From Janibacter corallicola NBRC 107790 (GTDB lineage: Bacteria > Actinomycetota > Actinomycetes > Actinomycetales > Dermatophilaceae), in the NCBI RefSeq assembly GCF_001570965.1, contig NZ_BCSR01000002.1, positions 88,680 through 152,679 on the forward strand: 64,000 bases of DNA. The letters run 5' to 3'. This document shows positions 1 to 11,317 of the stretch, one piece after another (within the stretch, counting starts at the first letter, position 1; the number at the start of each line of letters is the position of its first letter). Below the pieces are notes generated by a model that ran no database searches, was not told the DNA's origin, and was given only the letters and a program-made list of their open reading frames with translations. A program made the position numbers and the translations under genes.

Positions 1-86
1 TCCTGGCTGCTCACGTCCGGTGTCTATCACCCACAGGCACTGGTCGGCACATCCGTCCCGCGGGGCAGCCCGTAGGATCACCGGCG

Positions 87-542
87 ATGACCAGCGCACC
101 CGCCGTCCCGCCCGCGCCGGTCCCCGGCTGGGACGAGTACTTCCTCGGCATCGCCGACGCCGTCGCGGCCCGGGCCAAGTGCACCCGCCGCCGGGTCGGT
201 GCGGTGCTGACGATCGAGCACCGCATCATCGCGACCGGCTACAACGGCGCTGCGCCCGGCGAGCCCGACTGCCTCGAGGGCGCGTGCCCCCGTGGGCGGC
301 TGGACTACGACACGGTCCCGGGACTGGGCGACTACGACCGGCCCGGGACCCCCGGTTTCTGCATCGCCATCCATGCCGAGGTCAATGCCCTGCTCTTCGC
401 CACGAGGGACACGAAGGGGGCCACGGCCTACATCACGGACCAGCCCTGCCCGGGGTGCCGGAAGGCGCTGGCGGCGGCGGGGATCGTGCGCGCGGTGTGG
501 CCGGGCGGGGACTTCGACCGGCACGGACTCACCGACTGGTGA
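87..542 (+). CDS. dCMP deaminase-like zinc-dependent deaminase
   Basis: Cytidine/deoxycytidylate deaminase superfamily protein of 151 residues. The zinc-site signature is complete: His96-Ala-Glu98 supplies a ligand and the catalytic glutamate, and Pro-Cys121-Pro-Gly-Cys124 supplies two cysteine ligands. The long insert between residues 52 and 92, rich in Gly, Asp and Cys, is typical of dCMP deaminases rather than free cytidine deaminases. Family knowledge: these enzymes deaminate dCMP to dUMP for thymidylate synthesis, in the cytosol. It stands alone, 42 bases before the next gene on the same strand. Substrate is inferred from family; a ComEB-type protein is the alternative name. Confidence 0.85.
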   Translation: MTSAPAVPPAPVPGWDEYFLGIADAVAARAKCTRRRVGAVLTIEHRIIATGYNGAAPGEPDCLEGACPRGRLDYDTVPGLGDYDRPGTPGFCIAIHAEVNALLFATRDTKGATAYITDQPCPGCRKALAAAGIVRAVWPGGDFDRHGLTDW

Positions 543-584
543 GTTCCCCTTCCGCGGCCCGGTGGGGGATGGGATGCTGCGACC

Positions 585-1499
585 ATGGTCGACGAAGTGA
601 GCATCGATGACACCCCGACACCGGCCGGCGCGATCGTCGCCGGTCTCGACGGCAGCCACCGCGACCCCGCGGTCCTGGCCTGGGCGGCCACCCGGGCGCG
701 TGACCTGGGCGCCCCGTTGCACTTGGTGCACGCCGTCGACCTCGGGACACCGCTGTCCGCGTACGGGGAGCTGCTCACCAGCCCCGACATCGTGGACAAG
801 GTCGAGGAGGAGTCGACCCGCGTCGTCACGGACGCGCGGGAGATCGTGACCCGGGACCACCCCGACCTCGCCCTCACCTCTGCCATGCCGACCGGGTCAC
901 CGGCCGGCGCGATCATCACGGCGTCCGAGGGCGCGCACGAGCTCGTCGTGGGGTCCGCCCGCAAGAACCGCGCCGAGCGCGTCGTCCTCGGGACGACCTC
1001 GCTCAGCGTCGTCGCGCACGCACCGTGCCCCGTGGTGCTCGTCCCGCAGGGGGCCTCGCTCGCGGGTGACGGCCGGATCGTCGTCGGCGTCGACGGCAGC
1101 CAGCACAGCCGACTCGCCTTCGAGTTCGCGATGGACACGGCCCGGGCCCTCGGCGGATCGGTCACGACCGTCACCTCGTGGAACGTCGAGGTCGTCGACG
1201 GGGTGGTCGTCACCGAGCCCGACACGGAGCAGTGGCAGCGGGTGGAGCGCCGCTACGGCGCCATGGCCCAGGACACGATCGCCGCGATCCGCGCGCAGTA
1301 CCCGGAGGTGCCGGTGGAGGTGCGGGTCATGCACGGGCGGGCCGCCGAGTCGATCACGAGCGTCGGCGACGGCGCGGGCCTCGTCGTCATCGGCTCCCGT
1401 GGCCGCGGCGGCTTCCGGGGGATGCTGCTCGGCTCGGTCACCCAGCGGGTGCTCGCCCTGGCCACCTGCCCCGTGGCGGTGCTGCACCACCGCGGCTGA
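585..1499 (+). CDS. universal stress protein with two UspA domains
   Basis: A 304-residue protein made of two UspA-like domains in tandem, roughly residues 10-150 and 158-302. Each half begins with a hydrophobic strand followed by Gly-x-Asp-Gly-Ser (IVAGLDGS and IVVGVDGS). The second half ends with the ATP-binding signature GSRGRGG followed by GSVTQRV; the first half has a degenerate version (GSARKN, then GTTSLSV). Family knowledge: tandem Usp proteins bind ATP and accumulate under hypoxia, starvation or stress, in the cytosol. The target process cannot be read from sequence. The ATG at the stated start directly precedes the first domain; a GTG 12 bases downstream is possible. Confidence 0.9.
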   Translation: MVDEVSIDDTPTPAGAIVAGLDGSHRDPAVLAWAATRARDLGAPLHLVHAVDLGTPLSAYGELLTSPDIVDKVEEESTRVVTDAREIVTRDHPDLALTSAMPTGSPAGAIITASEGAHELVVGSARKNRAERVVLGTTSLSVVAHAPCPVVLVPQGASLAGDGRIVVGVDGSQHSRLAFEFAMDTARALGGSVTTVTSWNVEVVDGVVVTEPDTEQWQRVERRYGAMAQDTIAAIRAQYPEVPVEVRVMHGRAAESITSVGDGAGLVVIGSRGRGGFRGMLLGSVTQRVLALATCPVAVLHHRG

Positions 1500-1520
1500 G
1501 GCGAGGCCGCGGGTGGCGGC

Positions 1521-2210
1521 TCAGTGCCGGGCCCAGAAGTCCCGCATCGCCGCCATGCCCTCCTCGGTGTCCTGGGGGCGGTGCCCGGCGCGGGGGAGGA
1601 CGAGGCGCTCGGCTCCCTTCGCCGCCAGCGCGGCCGCGACCTCCTCGTACATGCTGCGCTCCTCGCCGGTGATGACGAGCGTCGGCACGATCCTGGGGGT
1701 GTCGCCGCGCAGGTCCACCTCCCAGGGCGCGGGTGTGGTGCGGATCCGGGCGGCGACCTGCTCGGCCTTGTCCGTGTCCAGGTCGGGCGGCGCATCGCCC
1801 ATGCCGGCCGCGAAGCGGGCGAGGAACTCCGGCCCGTCGACATCCGGGTCGTCGGCGACGGCGAAGACGGGGGCCATCGCCCGCACGTGCCGCTCGACGT
1901 AGCGGCCGCCGCGGGCCAGGTCGTAGCAGGCGGGCTCGATGAGCACGAGGCTGCGCAGCCGGTCGGGGCGCCGCTGGGCGGCCAGCACCGCGGTCACGGT
2001 GCCGTAGGAGTGCCCGACGACGTGACCGGGGGTGGTGAGCAGGTCGATGACCCGGTCGGCGTCGCGCTCGGGCTGGTCCGAGGTGCCGGTGCGCTCCAGG
2101 AAGACGTGGTCCGGGGCGGCCTCCTGCGCCGGCAGCGGCCAGGCCCGGGCGCCGCTGCGCCCCCGCCCGTGGATGAAGACCGTCCTGGCGCGGGGGGTGA
2201 TCATCGGCAT
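1521..2210 (-). CDS. alpha/beta-fold hydrolase
   Basis: A 229-residue alpha/beta hydrolase. The N-terminus reads FIHGRGRSG, the oxyanion-hole HG motif, and the nucleophile elbow is GHSYGT (Gly-His-Ser-Tyr-Gly) near residue 66. A C-terminal GHRPQDTEEG supplies the catalytic histidine. The acid is probably in the TLVITGEERS strand. The start is the first of two close ATG codons because GGAGG lies five bases upstream (2216-2220). That start overlaps the stop of the pirin gene by ten bases, so the two genes look translationally coupled. Substrate is unknown; the family includes esterases and lactonases. Confidence 0.82.
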   Translation of the reverse strand: MPMITPRARTVFIHGRGRSGARAWPLPAQEAAPDHVFLERTGTSDQPERDADRVIDLLTTPGHVVGHSYGTVTAVLAAQRRPDRLRSLVLIEPACYDLARGGRYVERHVRAMAPVFAVADDPDVDGPEFLARFAAGMGDAPPDLDTDKAEQVAARIRTTPAPWEVDLRGDTPRIVPTLVITGEERSMYEEVAAALAAKGAERLVLPRAGHRPQDTEEGMAAMRDFWARH

Positions 2211-3145
2211 GCGGGCCTCCTCGGTCGCAGCCGTCCTCCAGGCAGCGAGGGCGCGGGCATCGGCCCCGGCGCGCCGGCGGGGACGGGGCCGAAGCGCCGC
2301 TCGGCCGGCGGCTCGGGTCCGGTCTCGGCCAGCCAGGCCTCGCGGGCCAGCACGATCTCCTCGTGGCTGCGCCCGACGAAGCCCCACCACATGACGATGG
2401 GCTCGGCCAGGGGTTCGCCGCCGAGCACGAGCACCCGGCAGCCTCCGGCCGAGGTGAGCCGCAGCTGCTCCCGGCCGGGTGGGAGGTAGCCGACCTCGCC
2501 GGGACCGACCGGGTCGCCGGCGAGGGTGACGTCGCCGGCGTCGAGGAGCACCGCGTGCTCGTGGCCCGTCGGCACGTCGAGCACGATCTCGGCATCGGCG
2601 TCCAGGAGCAGCTCGGCACCGAGCAGCGGGGTGGGGGTGAGGACCGGTGACTCGATGTCCAGGAGCCGCCCGAGGAAGACATAGGCGATGCCACCCGGCA
2701 CGTACATCGGCTCGGGGACGTGGTGGACGAAGCCCGGCTCGGTGTCGGAGAGGTGCTCGGGCAGCACGAACCACAGCCGGACACCGTGCAGCGTCTCGGC
2801 GCCGGGCGCGGAGCGCTCGAACTGGCTCACCCCGCGGCCGGAGGTGGTCAGGCCCAGCTCGCCGGGGCGGACGAGGGCGCGGCTGCCGGTGGAGTCGCCG
2901 TGCTCCAGCTCCCCGGAGAAGAGCCACGAGACCGTCGCCAGCGAGGTGTGCGGGTGGACCGGCACCTCGAGGCCGCCGGCGGGGACCTCGTGGGGGCCGT
3001 AGTGGTCCAGCAGGCACCAGGCACCGACGTGACGCCGGTGGCGCGAAGGGAGCGTGCGCGAGGCCGCCACCCCGGAGGGGTGTCCCGGGGGAACCTCCCG
3101 CGGCGCCACGATCTGCAGGTCGCTCACACCGGCGATGCTACCCAC
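2201..3145 (-). CDS. pirin family protein (bicupin)
   Basis: A 314-residue pirin-like bicupin. The N-terminal cupin carries the metal-site pattern LLDHYGPHEVPAG followed by VPVHPHTSLATVSW, where the HPHT histidines bind iron in characterised pirins, and a glutamate in the GELEHGDSTG segment. The second cupin spans roughly residues 165-260. Family knowledge: pirins are iron proteins with quercetinase-like or transcription-cofactor activity. The last 50 residues are Pro/Arg-rich and look dispensable. The start is a GTG without a good ribosome-binding site; a second in-frame GTG six codons later is equally plausible. It is divergent from the peptide-transport operon across a 278-base spacer. Confidence 0.85.
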   Translation of the reverse strand: MGSIAGVSDLQIVAPREVPPGHPSGVAASRTLPSRHRRHVGAWCLLDHYGPHEVPAGGLEVPVHPHTSLATVSWLFSGELEHGDSTGSRALVRPGELGLTTSGRGVSQFERSAPGAETLHGVRLWFVLPEHLSDTEPGFVHHVPEPMYVPGGIAYVFLGRLLDIESPVLTPTPLLGAELLLDADAEIVLDVPTGHEHAVLLDAGDVTLAGDPVGPGEVGYLPPGREQLRLTSAGGCRVLVLGGEPLAEPIVMWWGFVGRSHEEIVLAREAWLAETGPEPPAERRFGPVPAGAPGPMPAPSLPGGRLRPRRPACR

Positions 3146-3423
3146 CCGGAGCGCTGGGGCTCACGGCCATCGCCTCGAGGTACCCCGACCGCAAGGTTTT
3201 CGCGATTCGAGGGATAACCCTGCATCTCCTGCGACGAGTCGGTGTCAGGTCACCAAAGAGTCACAGTTGTGTCTCACCCCACACCTAGTCGTGGTCTTCA
3301 ACGCCCAACGGGTCTTAGATGTTCCGAGCAGCCGCTGATGCGCTGCTCACCAGGAGGTGGAGCCGGGAGAAGCCGGTGACGCCGGTTCACCCGCCCACGG
3401 GCGGCAGACGTAGGAGGACATCC

Positions 3424-5076
3424 ATGCGAGTGAAGTCTCGCTCGATGGCAGTTGCCAGTATCTCGGCGGTCGCGCTCCTCGCGACCGCGTGCGGCGGCAG
3501 CAGCGATGACGGTGGCGGCGGCGAGGGTGGCTCGGGCGGCGAGGTCGTCGTCAACGGCTGCACCCCGGAGAACCCGTTGGTCGCGGGCAACACGGCCGAG
3601 ACCTGTGGCGGCAACGTGCTGGACACCATCACAGCCAAGCTCATCCACTACGACTCCAAGACCGCCGAGCCGGAGATGGACATCGCCAAGTCCATCGACA
3701 CCAAGGACAACCAGCACTTCACGGTCAAGCTCAAGAAGGGCTACAAGTTCCACGACGGCACCGAGGTCAAGGCCAAGAACTTCGTCGACGCCTGGAACTA
3801 CACCGCCTACGGCCCGAACGCGCAGCAGGGCTCCTACTTCTTCGAGCCCATCAAGGGCTATGCGGACACCCAGTGCACCGGTGACGACGAGGAGGACCCC
3901 TGCAAGGGCAGCGGCAACAAGGCCAAGAGCAAGAAGCTGAGCGGCCTGAAGGTCGTCGACGACCACACCTTCACCATCGAGACCACCGAGAAGGTCTCCA
4001 ACCTGCCGCTGCGCCTGGGTTACACCGCCTTCGCCCCGCAGCCGGACTCCTTCTTCAAGGACCCGGAGAAGGCCGGCCAGAACCCGGTCGCCGCCGGCCC
4101 CTACAAGTTCGACTCCTGGACCAAGAACCAGTCGATCAAGCTGAGCAAGTTCGACGACTACTCCGGTGAGTTCGGCGGCAAGGCCGACAAGATCACCTTC
4201 AAGATCTTCAAGACCCAGGAGGCGGCCTACACCGCTCTCCTCGGCGGCGAGATCGACATCATCGACCAGGTCCCGAGCAACGCCCTCGTCGGCGACAAGT
4301 TCAAGTCCGACCTCGGCGACGGCAAGTACCTCGAGGAGCCGAACTCCACCTCGCAGTGGGTCGGGATGAACCCGCACGTCGACAAGAAGCTCTCCGACGT
4401 CAACGTCCGGCGCGCGATCTCGATGGCGATCGACCGCAAGACGATCACCAAGCAGATCTTCGACGGCGCCTACGAGCCCTCCACCGGCGTGGTCTCCCCC
4501 GTGGTCGACGGCTTCAAGAAGGGACAGTGCGGCGAGTACTGCACCTTCGACCCGGCCAAGGCCAAGAAGCTGCTCAAGAAGGGTGGCGGCTACGACGGCA
4601 AGCTGGAGCTCACCTACAACGGTGACGGCGGCCACAAGGAGTGGACCGAGGCGGTCTGCAACCAGATCAAGAACAACATCGGCATCAACTGCGTCGCCAC
4701 CCCGACGGTGGACTTCGCGACGATGCTGACCAAGCTCGGCAAGAACGAGCTCAAGGGCATGTGGCGCATGGGCTGGGTCATGGACTACCCCTCGATCGAG
4801 AACTACCTGACCCCGATCTTCAGCAAGGGCGCGTCCTCGAACTACTACCAGTACGACAACCCGGAGTTCGAGAAGCTGCTGAAGCAGGCTGCAGCGGCGG
4901 ACGACCAGGAGGAGGCCAACAAGCTCTACCAGAAGGCTGAGCGGGTCCTCGAGAAGGACATGGTCGCCATCCCGCTGTGGTACGGCAAGGCCATCATGGG
5001 CTGGTCCGACGACGTCGACAACGTCAAGTCCGACCCCTTCGGCAACCCGGTGCTCAACGAGGTGACCGTCAACTGA
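3424..5076 (+). CDS. peptide ABC transporter substrate-binding lipoprotein
   Basis: SBP family 5 (OppA/DppA-type) extracellular solute-binding protein, 550 residues. The N-terminus is a lipoprotein signal: basic MRVKSR, a hydrophobic stretch, then LATAC with the lipidated Cys23, followed by a flexible Gly/Ser/Asp linker (24-40). The mature part is lysine-rich and has family patterns such as HDGTEVKAKNFVDAWNY and VRRAISMAIDRKTI. The start was chosen at the ATG preceded by AGGAGG (3412-3417); an open frame extends upstream but lacks a signal peptide. It is the first gene of a five-gene importer operon. The ligand is inferred to be oligopeptides or dipeptides. Confidence 0.93.
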   Translation: MRVKSRSMAVASISAVALLATACGGSSDDGGGGEGGSGGEVVVNGCTPENPLVAGNTAETCGGNVLDTITAKLIHYDSKTAEPEMDIAKSIDTKDNQHFTVKLKKGYKFHDGTEVKAKNFVDAWNYTAYGPNAQQGSYFFEPIKGYADTQCTGDDEEDPCKGSGNKAKSKKLSGLKVVDDHTFTIETTEKVSNLPLRLGYTAFAPQPDSFFKDPEKAGQNPVAAGPYKFDSWTKNQSIKLSKFDDYSGEFGGKADKITFKIFKTQEAAYTALLGGEIDIIDQVPSNALVGDKFKSDLGDGKYLEEPNSTSQWVGMNPHVDKKLSDVNVRRAISMAIDRKTITKQIFDGAYEPSTGVVSPVVDGFKKGQCGEYCTFDPAKAKKLLKKGGGYDGKLELTYNGDGGHKEWTEAVCNQIKNNIGINCVATPTVDFATMLTKLGKNELKGMWRMGWVMDYPSIENYLTPIFSKGASSNYYQYDNPEFEKLLKQAAAADDQEEANKLYQKAERVLEKDMVAIPLWYGKAIMGWSDDVDNVKSDPFGNPVLNEVTVN

Positions 5077-5106
5077 TCCAGCCGCTGGTCCAGGACCGGC
5101 GCACCC

Positions 5107-5142
5107 GCCGTCGGCCGGCCACCCACGTGGCCGGCCGACGGC
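5107..5142 (+). terminator. strong hairpin between binding protein and permease genes
   Basis: A perfect 16-bp inverted repeat with a 4-base loop: left arm 5107-5122 (GCCGTCGGCCGGCCAC), right arm 5127-5142. There is no T-run after it, and the transporter genes continue downstream in the same direction. It is best read as an attenuating or mRNA-stabilising hairpin that lets the binding protein be made in excess, as in other binding-protein transporter operons. It could be a full terminator if the permease has its own promoter. Confidence 0.6.
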
Positions 5143-5235
5143 CTTCCCACGAGAGGGCCGTTGCCGCACAAGGCAATGGGTTACCCTCTGCCGGCGCCCC
5201 AGAGCGGTGGCACCCGAATTTACAAGGAGGTGAAC

Positions 5236-6162
5236 GTGAGCAAATACATCATCCGGCGACTGCTCCAGATGATCCCGGTCATCATCGGGGCCACGTTCCT
5301 GATCTACGCCATGGTCTTTGCCATGCCGGGGGACCCCACGGCCGGCAAGTGTGGTGAACGTCCCTGCCCGCCCGCCTACGTGGCGGCCTTCAACGAGAAG
5401 TACAACCTCGACGACCCGCTGGTGATCCAGTACGGCAAGTACATGGGCAACGTGCTCCAGGGCGACTTCGGCGAGAACCAGTACGGCATCCCGGTCTCCG
5501 AGGACCTGAAGAACCGCTTCACCGTCACCGGTGAGCTCGCGGTCCTGGCCCTGATCGTGGAGGGGGTCATCGGTATCGCCGCGGGCGTGCTCGCCGGCCT
5601 GCGGCGGGGCGGATTCATCGACAACCTCGTGCTCGTGAGCACCCTCATCGTCATCTCGGTGCCCATCTTCGTCACCGGCTTCGTGCTGCAGTACGTCCTC
5701 GGCCTGAACCTGGAGATCGTCCCCGCGCTCGTCGGGTCCGATCCGACCTTCATGAGCCTGTTGCTGCCCGGTGTCGTCCTGGGCTCGTTGTCGATGGCCT
5801 ACATCGCCCGACTGATGCGCAGCAACATCGGTGAGAACGTCAAGTCCGACTACGTGCGCACCGCCAAGGCCAAGGGGCTCTCCCAGGGGCGCATCATCGG
5901 GGTGCACACGCTGCGCAACTCGATGATCCCGGTGATCACCTTCATGGGATACGACTTCGGCGCCCTGCTCGGCGGCGCGATCGTCACCGAGGGCATCTTC
6001 AACATCCACGGCGTCGGCGGCTACATCTTCGAGGGGATCCACAACCGGGACGGCATGGCCGTCGTGGGCGCGGTGACCGCGCTGGTCATCGTCTACCTCA
6101 TCGTCAACCTCATCGTCGACCTGCTCTACGGCGTACTCGACCCCAGGATCAGCCATGACTGA
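5236..6162 (+). CDS. peptide ABC transporter permease, DppB/OppB type
   Basis: Binding-protein-dependent transport inner-membrane component, 308 residues. The N-terminus SKYIIRRLLQMIPVIIGATF is the typical first membrane segment of OppB-like permeases; about six segments follow. The cytoplasmic coupling loop is conserved (DYVRTAKAKGLSQGRIIGVHTLRN, the EAA-like region). The GTG start was chosen because a near-perfect AAGGAGGT (5224-5231) lies four bases upstream; a longer open frame would add 25 residues that do not resemble the family. It overlaps the next permease by eight bases, showing a single transcription unit. Confidence 0.92.
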   Translation: MSKYIIRRLLQMIPVIIGATFLIYAMVFAMPGDPTAGKCGERPCPPAYVAAFNEKYNLDDPLVIQYGKYMGNVLQGDFGENQYGIPVSEDLKNRFTVTGELAVLALIVEGVIGIAAGVLAGLRRGGFIDNLVLVSTLIVISVPIFVTGFVLQYVLGLNLEIVPALVGSDPTFMSLLLPGVVLGSLSMAYIARLMRSNIGENVKSDYVRTAKAKGLSQGRIIGVHTLRNSMIPVITFMGYDFGALLGGAIVTEGIFNIHGVGGYIFEGIHNRDGMAVVGAVTALVIVYLIVNLIVDLLYGVLDPRISHD

Positions 6163-7138
6163 GAAGAACATGCAGGATCTCGAGACCGAGGCACCCGGCC
6201 CCGAGCGGGAGACCCCGGGGGAGGGGCTGGTGCGCCCGGCCGACGACGCCGTCTCGGCCCGGTCGCTGACCGCGGACGCGCTGCGGGCGCTGCGGCACAA
6301 CCCGCTCTTCTGGGTCTCCAGCGTCCTCGTCGTCATCTTCGTCATCATGGCGATCTGGCCCTCCCTCTTCACCAACCAGGACCCGCACTACGGCGTCCTC
6401 AGCCGCGCCGTGCAGGACCCGAGTGCGCAGCACTGGTTCGGGACCGACCGGCAGGGCTACGACATCTACAGCCGGGTGATCTACGGGGCGCGTGCCTCGA
6501 TCCTCGTCGGCGTCTTCGCGGCACTCGGGACGATGGTCCTCGGCAGCTTCCTCGGCCTGCTCGCCGGCTACCTCGGCGGCTGGGCCGACACCCTCATCAG
6601 CCGGTTCGGCGACATCTTCTTCGCCATCCCGCTGCTGCTGGCCGGCATCATCTTCCTCGCCGCGATGCAGGAGGAGGAGACCTTCCTCGGGATCCCGATC
6701 CAGGGCTACTTCGGGGTGATCTTCCAGGTCGTGCTCGTGCTGTGGCTCTTCGGCTGGCCGAGCATCATGCGTCTGATGCGCTCCTCGGTGCTGCAGGTCA
6801 AGCCCAACGACTACGTCCAGGCGGCGCGGGCCCTCGGCGCCTCCCCGCTGCGGATCACGAGGCGGCACATCCTGCCCAACGCGATGGCCCCGGTCATCGC
6901 GGTCAGCACGATCAACCTCGGAGTCTTCATCAGCGTCGAGGCGACTCTGTCCTACCTGGGGATCGGGCTGCGGCCCCCGACCGTCTCCTGGGGCGTGATG
7001 ATCACCGACGCCCAGATCGCGCTGCGCACCGAGCCCTACATCCTCTTCTTCCCCGCCCTCTTCCTCTCGTTGGCCGTCCTGGCGTTCATCATGTTCGGTG
7101 ACGCGATCAGCGACGCCTTCGACCCGAAGCGGCGGTGA
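6155..7138 (+). CDS. peptide ABC transporter permease, DppC/OppC type
   Basis: Second membrane subunit of the importer, 327 residues. A cytoplasmic tail of about 45 residues precedes the first membrane segment (PLFWVSSVLVVIFVIMAIWP). The OppC_N domain is followed by the transport domain, with HWFGTDRQGYDIYSRVIYGAR typical of DppC proteins and the EAA loop NDYVQAARALGASPLRITRR. It pairs with the preceding permease to form the channel. Its start overlaps the upstream stop and its end overlaps a possible GTG start of the next gene, so translation is probably coupled throughout. Confidence 0.92.
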   Translation: MTEKNMQDLETEAPGPERETPGEGLVRPADDAVSARSLTADALRALRHNPLFWVSSVLVVIFVIMAIWPSLFTNQDPHYGVLSRAVQDPSAQHWFGTDRQGYDIYSRVIYGARASILVGVFAALGTMVLGSFLGLLAGYLGGWADTLISRFGDIFFAIPLLLAGIIFLAAMQEEETFLGIPIQGYFGVIFQVVLVLWLFGWPSIMRLMRSSVLQVKPNDYVQAARALGASPLRITRRHILPNAMAPVIAVSTINLGVFISVEATLSYLGIGLRPPTVSWGVMITDAQIALRTEPYILFFPALFLSLAVLAFIMFGDAISDAFDPKRR

Positions 7139-8157
7139 GACACGTGAGTGAGCACATGAGCACAGAAGCAACCGACGACGAGCGCCTGCTCCGGGTCGAG
7201 GACCTGCACGTCGAGTTCCGCACCCCCGAGGGCGTGGCCAAGGCCATCAACGGCGTCGACTTCTCCCTCGACGAGGGGGAGACCCTGGCCATCCTCGGTG
7301 AGTCCGGCTCGGGCAAGTCCGTGACCGCGCAGGCGATCATGGGCATCCTCGACACGCCCCCGGCCCACCTGACGGGCGGGCGCGTCCTCTTCCAGGGGCG
7401 CGACCTGCTGACGATGCCGGACGAGGAGCGCCGCAAGGGGCGTGGTCCGGGGGTCTCGATGATCTTCCAGGACGCCCTCTCCTCGCTGAACCCGGTCTTC
7501 CCGGTCGGGTGGCAGATCGGTGAGATGTTCCGCATCCACCGGGGGATGAACCGCTCGGACTCCTACGACCAGGCCATCCGTCTCATGGAGCGGGTCAACA
7601 TCCCCGCCGCCCGGGAGCGGGTCAAGGCCTACCCGCACCAGTTCTCCGGCGGCATGCGCCAGCGGATCATGATCGCCATGGCGATCGCCCTGGACCCGAA
7701 GGTGCTCATCGCCGACGAGCCGACGACCGCCTTGGACGTGACCGTCCAGGCCCAGATCATGTCCCTCCTGCAGGAGCTGCAGGAGGAGCACAACATGGGC
7801 CTGATCCTCATCACCCACGACCTGGGTGTCGTCGCCGACGTGGCGGACCGGATCGCGGTCATGTACGCCGGACGGATCGTCGAGCGTGCCGATGTCGAGG
7901 ACGTCTACAGCAAGCCGGCCCACCCGTACACCAAGGGCCTGCTGGAGTCGATCCCGCGGCTGGACCAGAAGGGCCAGACGCTCTCGGCGATCGGCGGCCT
8001 CCCGCCGAACCTGACCCGCATCCCCCCGGGCTGCGCCTTCAACCCGCGGTGCGTGCTGGCGCGGGACGTCTGCCGCACGGACGACCCGGAGCTGCTGGAC
8101 GTGGGGCCGAACCGGCAGTCCGCCTGCCACTTCAGCAAGGAGGTGCTCGATGCCTGA
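7135..8157 (+). CDS. peptide ABC transporter ATP-binding protein, DppD/OppD type
   Basis: ABC ATPase of about 340 residues. Walker A is GESGSGKS, the signature is FSGGMRQR, Walker B is [12 protein letters not shown] and the switch histidine lies in [11 protein letters not shown]. The C-terminal oligopeptide/dipeptide extension contains [14 protein letters not shown], a cysteine cluster that binds an iron-sulfur cluster in some DppD proteins. The start is uncertain: GTG at 7135 overlaps the previous stop, but GTG 7144 and ATG 7156 are in frame, and none has a clear ribosome-binding site. It forms a heterodimer with the next ATPase to power peptide import. Confidence 0.92.
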   Translation: MRHVSEHMSTEATDDERLLRVEDLHVEFRTPEGVAKAINGVDFSLDEGETLAILGESGSGKSVTAQAIMGILDTPPAHLTGGRVLFQGRDLLTMPDEERRKGRGPGVSMIFQDALSSLNPVFPVGWQIGEMFRIHRGMNRSDSYDQAIRLMERVNIPAARERVKAYPHQFSGGMRQRIMIAMAIALDPKVLIADEPTTALDVTVQAQIMSLLQELQEEHNMGLILITHDLGVVADVADRIAVMYAGRIVERADVEDVYSKPAHPYTKGLLESIPRLDQKGQTLSAIGGLPPNLTRIPPGCAFNPRCVLARDVCRTDDPELLDVGPNRQSACHFSKEVLDA

Positions 8158-9298
8158 GAACGAGGTCATCCTCAAGGCCACCGGCCTGAAGAAGCACTAC
8201 CCGATCAAGGGCGGCGTGCTCCGCCGCACGGTCGGCCACGTCCGCGCGGTCGACGGCGTCGACTTCGAGCTCTACAAGGGTGAGACCCTCGGCATCGTCG
8301 GTGAGTCCGGCTGCGGCAAGTCGACCCTGGGCCGGCTGCTCATGCGGCTGGAGGAGCCCACGGAGGGCAGCGTCGAGTTCGACGGCGTGGACATGCACGC
8401 CCAGCGCGGCGCGACCATGCGTCGGATGCGCCGCGACATCCAGATCGTCTTCCAGGATCCCTACACCTCGCTGAACCCGCGGTACACCGTCGGTGAGATC
8501 GTCGGCGAGCCGCTGGCGATCCACACCGACGTCGTCCCGCGGAACAAGCGCAAGGACCGGGTCCGGGAGCTCCTCGAGCTCGTCGGGCTCAACCCGGAGC
8601 ACATCAACCGCTACCCGCACCAGTTCTCCGGTGGCCAGCGCCAGCGCATCGGCATCGCCCGCGGGATCGCGCTGAACCCGAAGGTGCTCATCTGCGACGA
8701 GCCGGTCTCGGCGCTGGACGTCTCCGTCCAGGCGCAGGTGATCAACCTGATGGAGAAGCTCCAGGACGAGCTGGGCCTGTCCTACGTCTTCATCGCCCAC
8801 GACCTCTCGGTGGTGCGTCACATCTCCGACCGCGTCGGTGTGATGTACCTCGGCCGGATGGTCGAGGTCGGCGACGAGGACGACATCTACTCCCGGCCCA
8901 CCCATCCCTACACCCAGGCGCTGCTCTCCGCGGTGCCGGTGCCGGACCCGACGCTGCGGGGGCAGCGGGACCAGATCGTCCTGCAGGGCGACGTCCCCTC
9001 GCCGGCGAACCCGCCGGCCGGGTGCCGCTTCCACACCCGTTGCTGGAAGGCGCAGGACATCTGCAAGGAGGACCCCACCCCGGAGCTGATCCTGCGTCCG
9101 CACGGCGCGGGGGAGCACCTCTCCCGGTGCCACTTCGCCGAGCCGCGCACGATCGTCGAGACCGAGGACGTCTCGGGGGCGAAGCGGGACAGCCTCTTCG
9201 CCGGCCAGGGGGAGCGGGACGACGATGACGCCCTCGCCGCCGGTCAGGGCACCGAGCCCGGGGGCCCGTCCGTGGACACCTCCACCGCCGGCGCCTGA
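8150..9298 (+). CDS. peptide ABC transporter ATP-binding protein, DppF/OppF type
   Basis: Second ABC ATPase of the importer, 382 residues. Walker A GESGCGKS, signature FSGGQRQR, Walker [13 protein letters not shown], switch histidine in FIAHDLSVV. The C-terminal region has the same oligopeptide-type cysteine cluster ([14 protein letters not shown]). A low-complexity tail of about 50 residues (Asp/Gly/Pro-rich) follows and is unusual for the family. The ATG start overlaps the preceding stop by eight bases and has AAGGAGG upstream inside that gene. It is the last gene of the operon, followed at once by a strong terminator. Confidence 0.93.
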   Translation: MPENEVILKATGLKKHYPIKGGVLRRTVGHVRAVDGVDFELYKGETLGIVGESGCGKSTLGRLLMRLEEPTEGSVEFDGVDMHAQRGATMRRMRRDIQIVFQDPYTSLNPRYTVGEIVGEPLAIHTDVVPRNKRKDRVRELLELVGLNPEHINRYPHQFSGGQRQRIGIARGIALNPKVLICDEPVSALDVSVQAQVINLMEKLQDELGLSYVFIAHDLSVVRHISDRVGVMYLGRMVEVGDEDDIYSRPTHPYTQALLSAVPVPDPTLRGQRDQIVLQGDVPSPANPPAGCRFHTRCWKAQDICKEDPTPELILRPHGAGEHLSRCHFAEPRTIVETEDVSGAKRDSLFAGQGERDDDDALAAGQGTEPGGPSVDTSTAGA

Positions 9299-9311
9299 GC
9301 CGGCGCTCCGC

Positions 9312-9350
9312 AAGGGGGTGCCCCACCGATCACCGGTGGGGCACCCCCTT
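9312..9350 (+). terminator. rho-independent-like terminator after the peptide importer operon
   Basis: Perfect 17-bp inverted repeat (9312-9328 and 9334-9350) with a 5-base loop, 13 bases after the last importer gene. It is GC-rich, ends in TT and lacks a long T-run, as is common in actinobacteria. It separates the operon from typA. Confidence 0.85.
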
Positions 9351-9409
9351 CGCGCTGCCGTGGTGTCTCCATTTGGGCGACATGGCACCCTGTTGAGACA
9401 ATCGCGATC

Positions 9410-11313
<1,904 letters not shown>

Positions 11314-11317
<4 letters not shown>

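Noticed and set aside
1..86. A gene truncated by the left edge of the window
   Set aside because: No frame with a convincing family match ends in these 86 bases.
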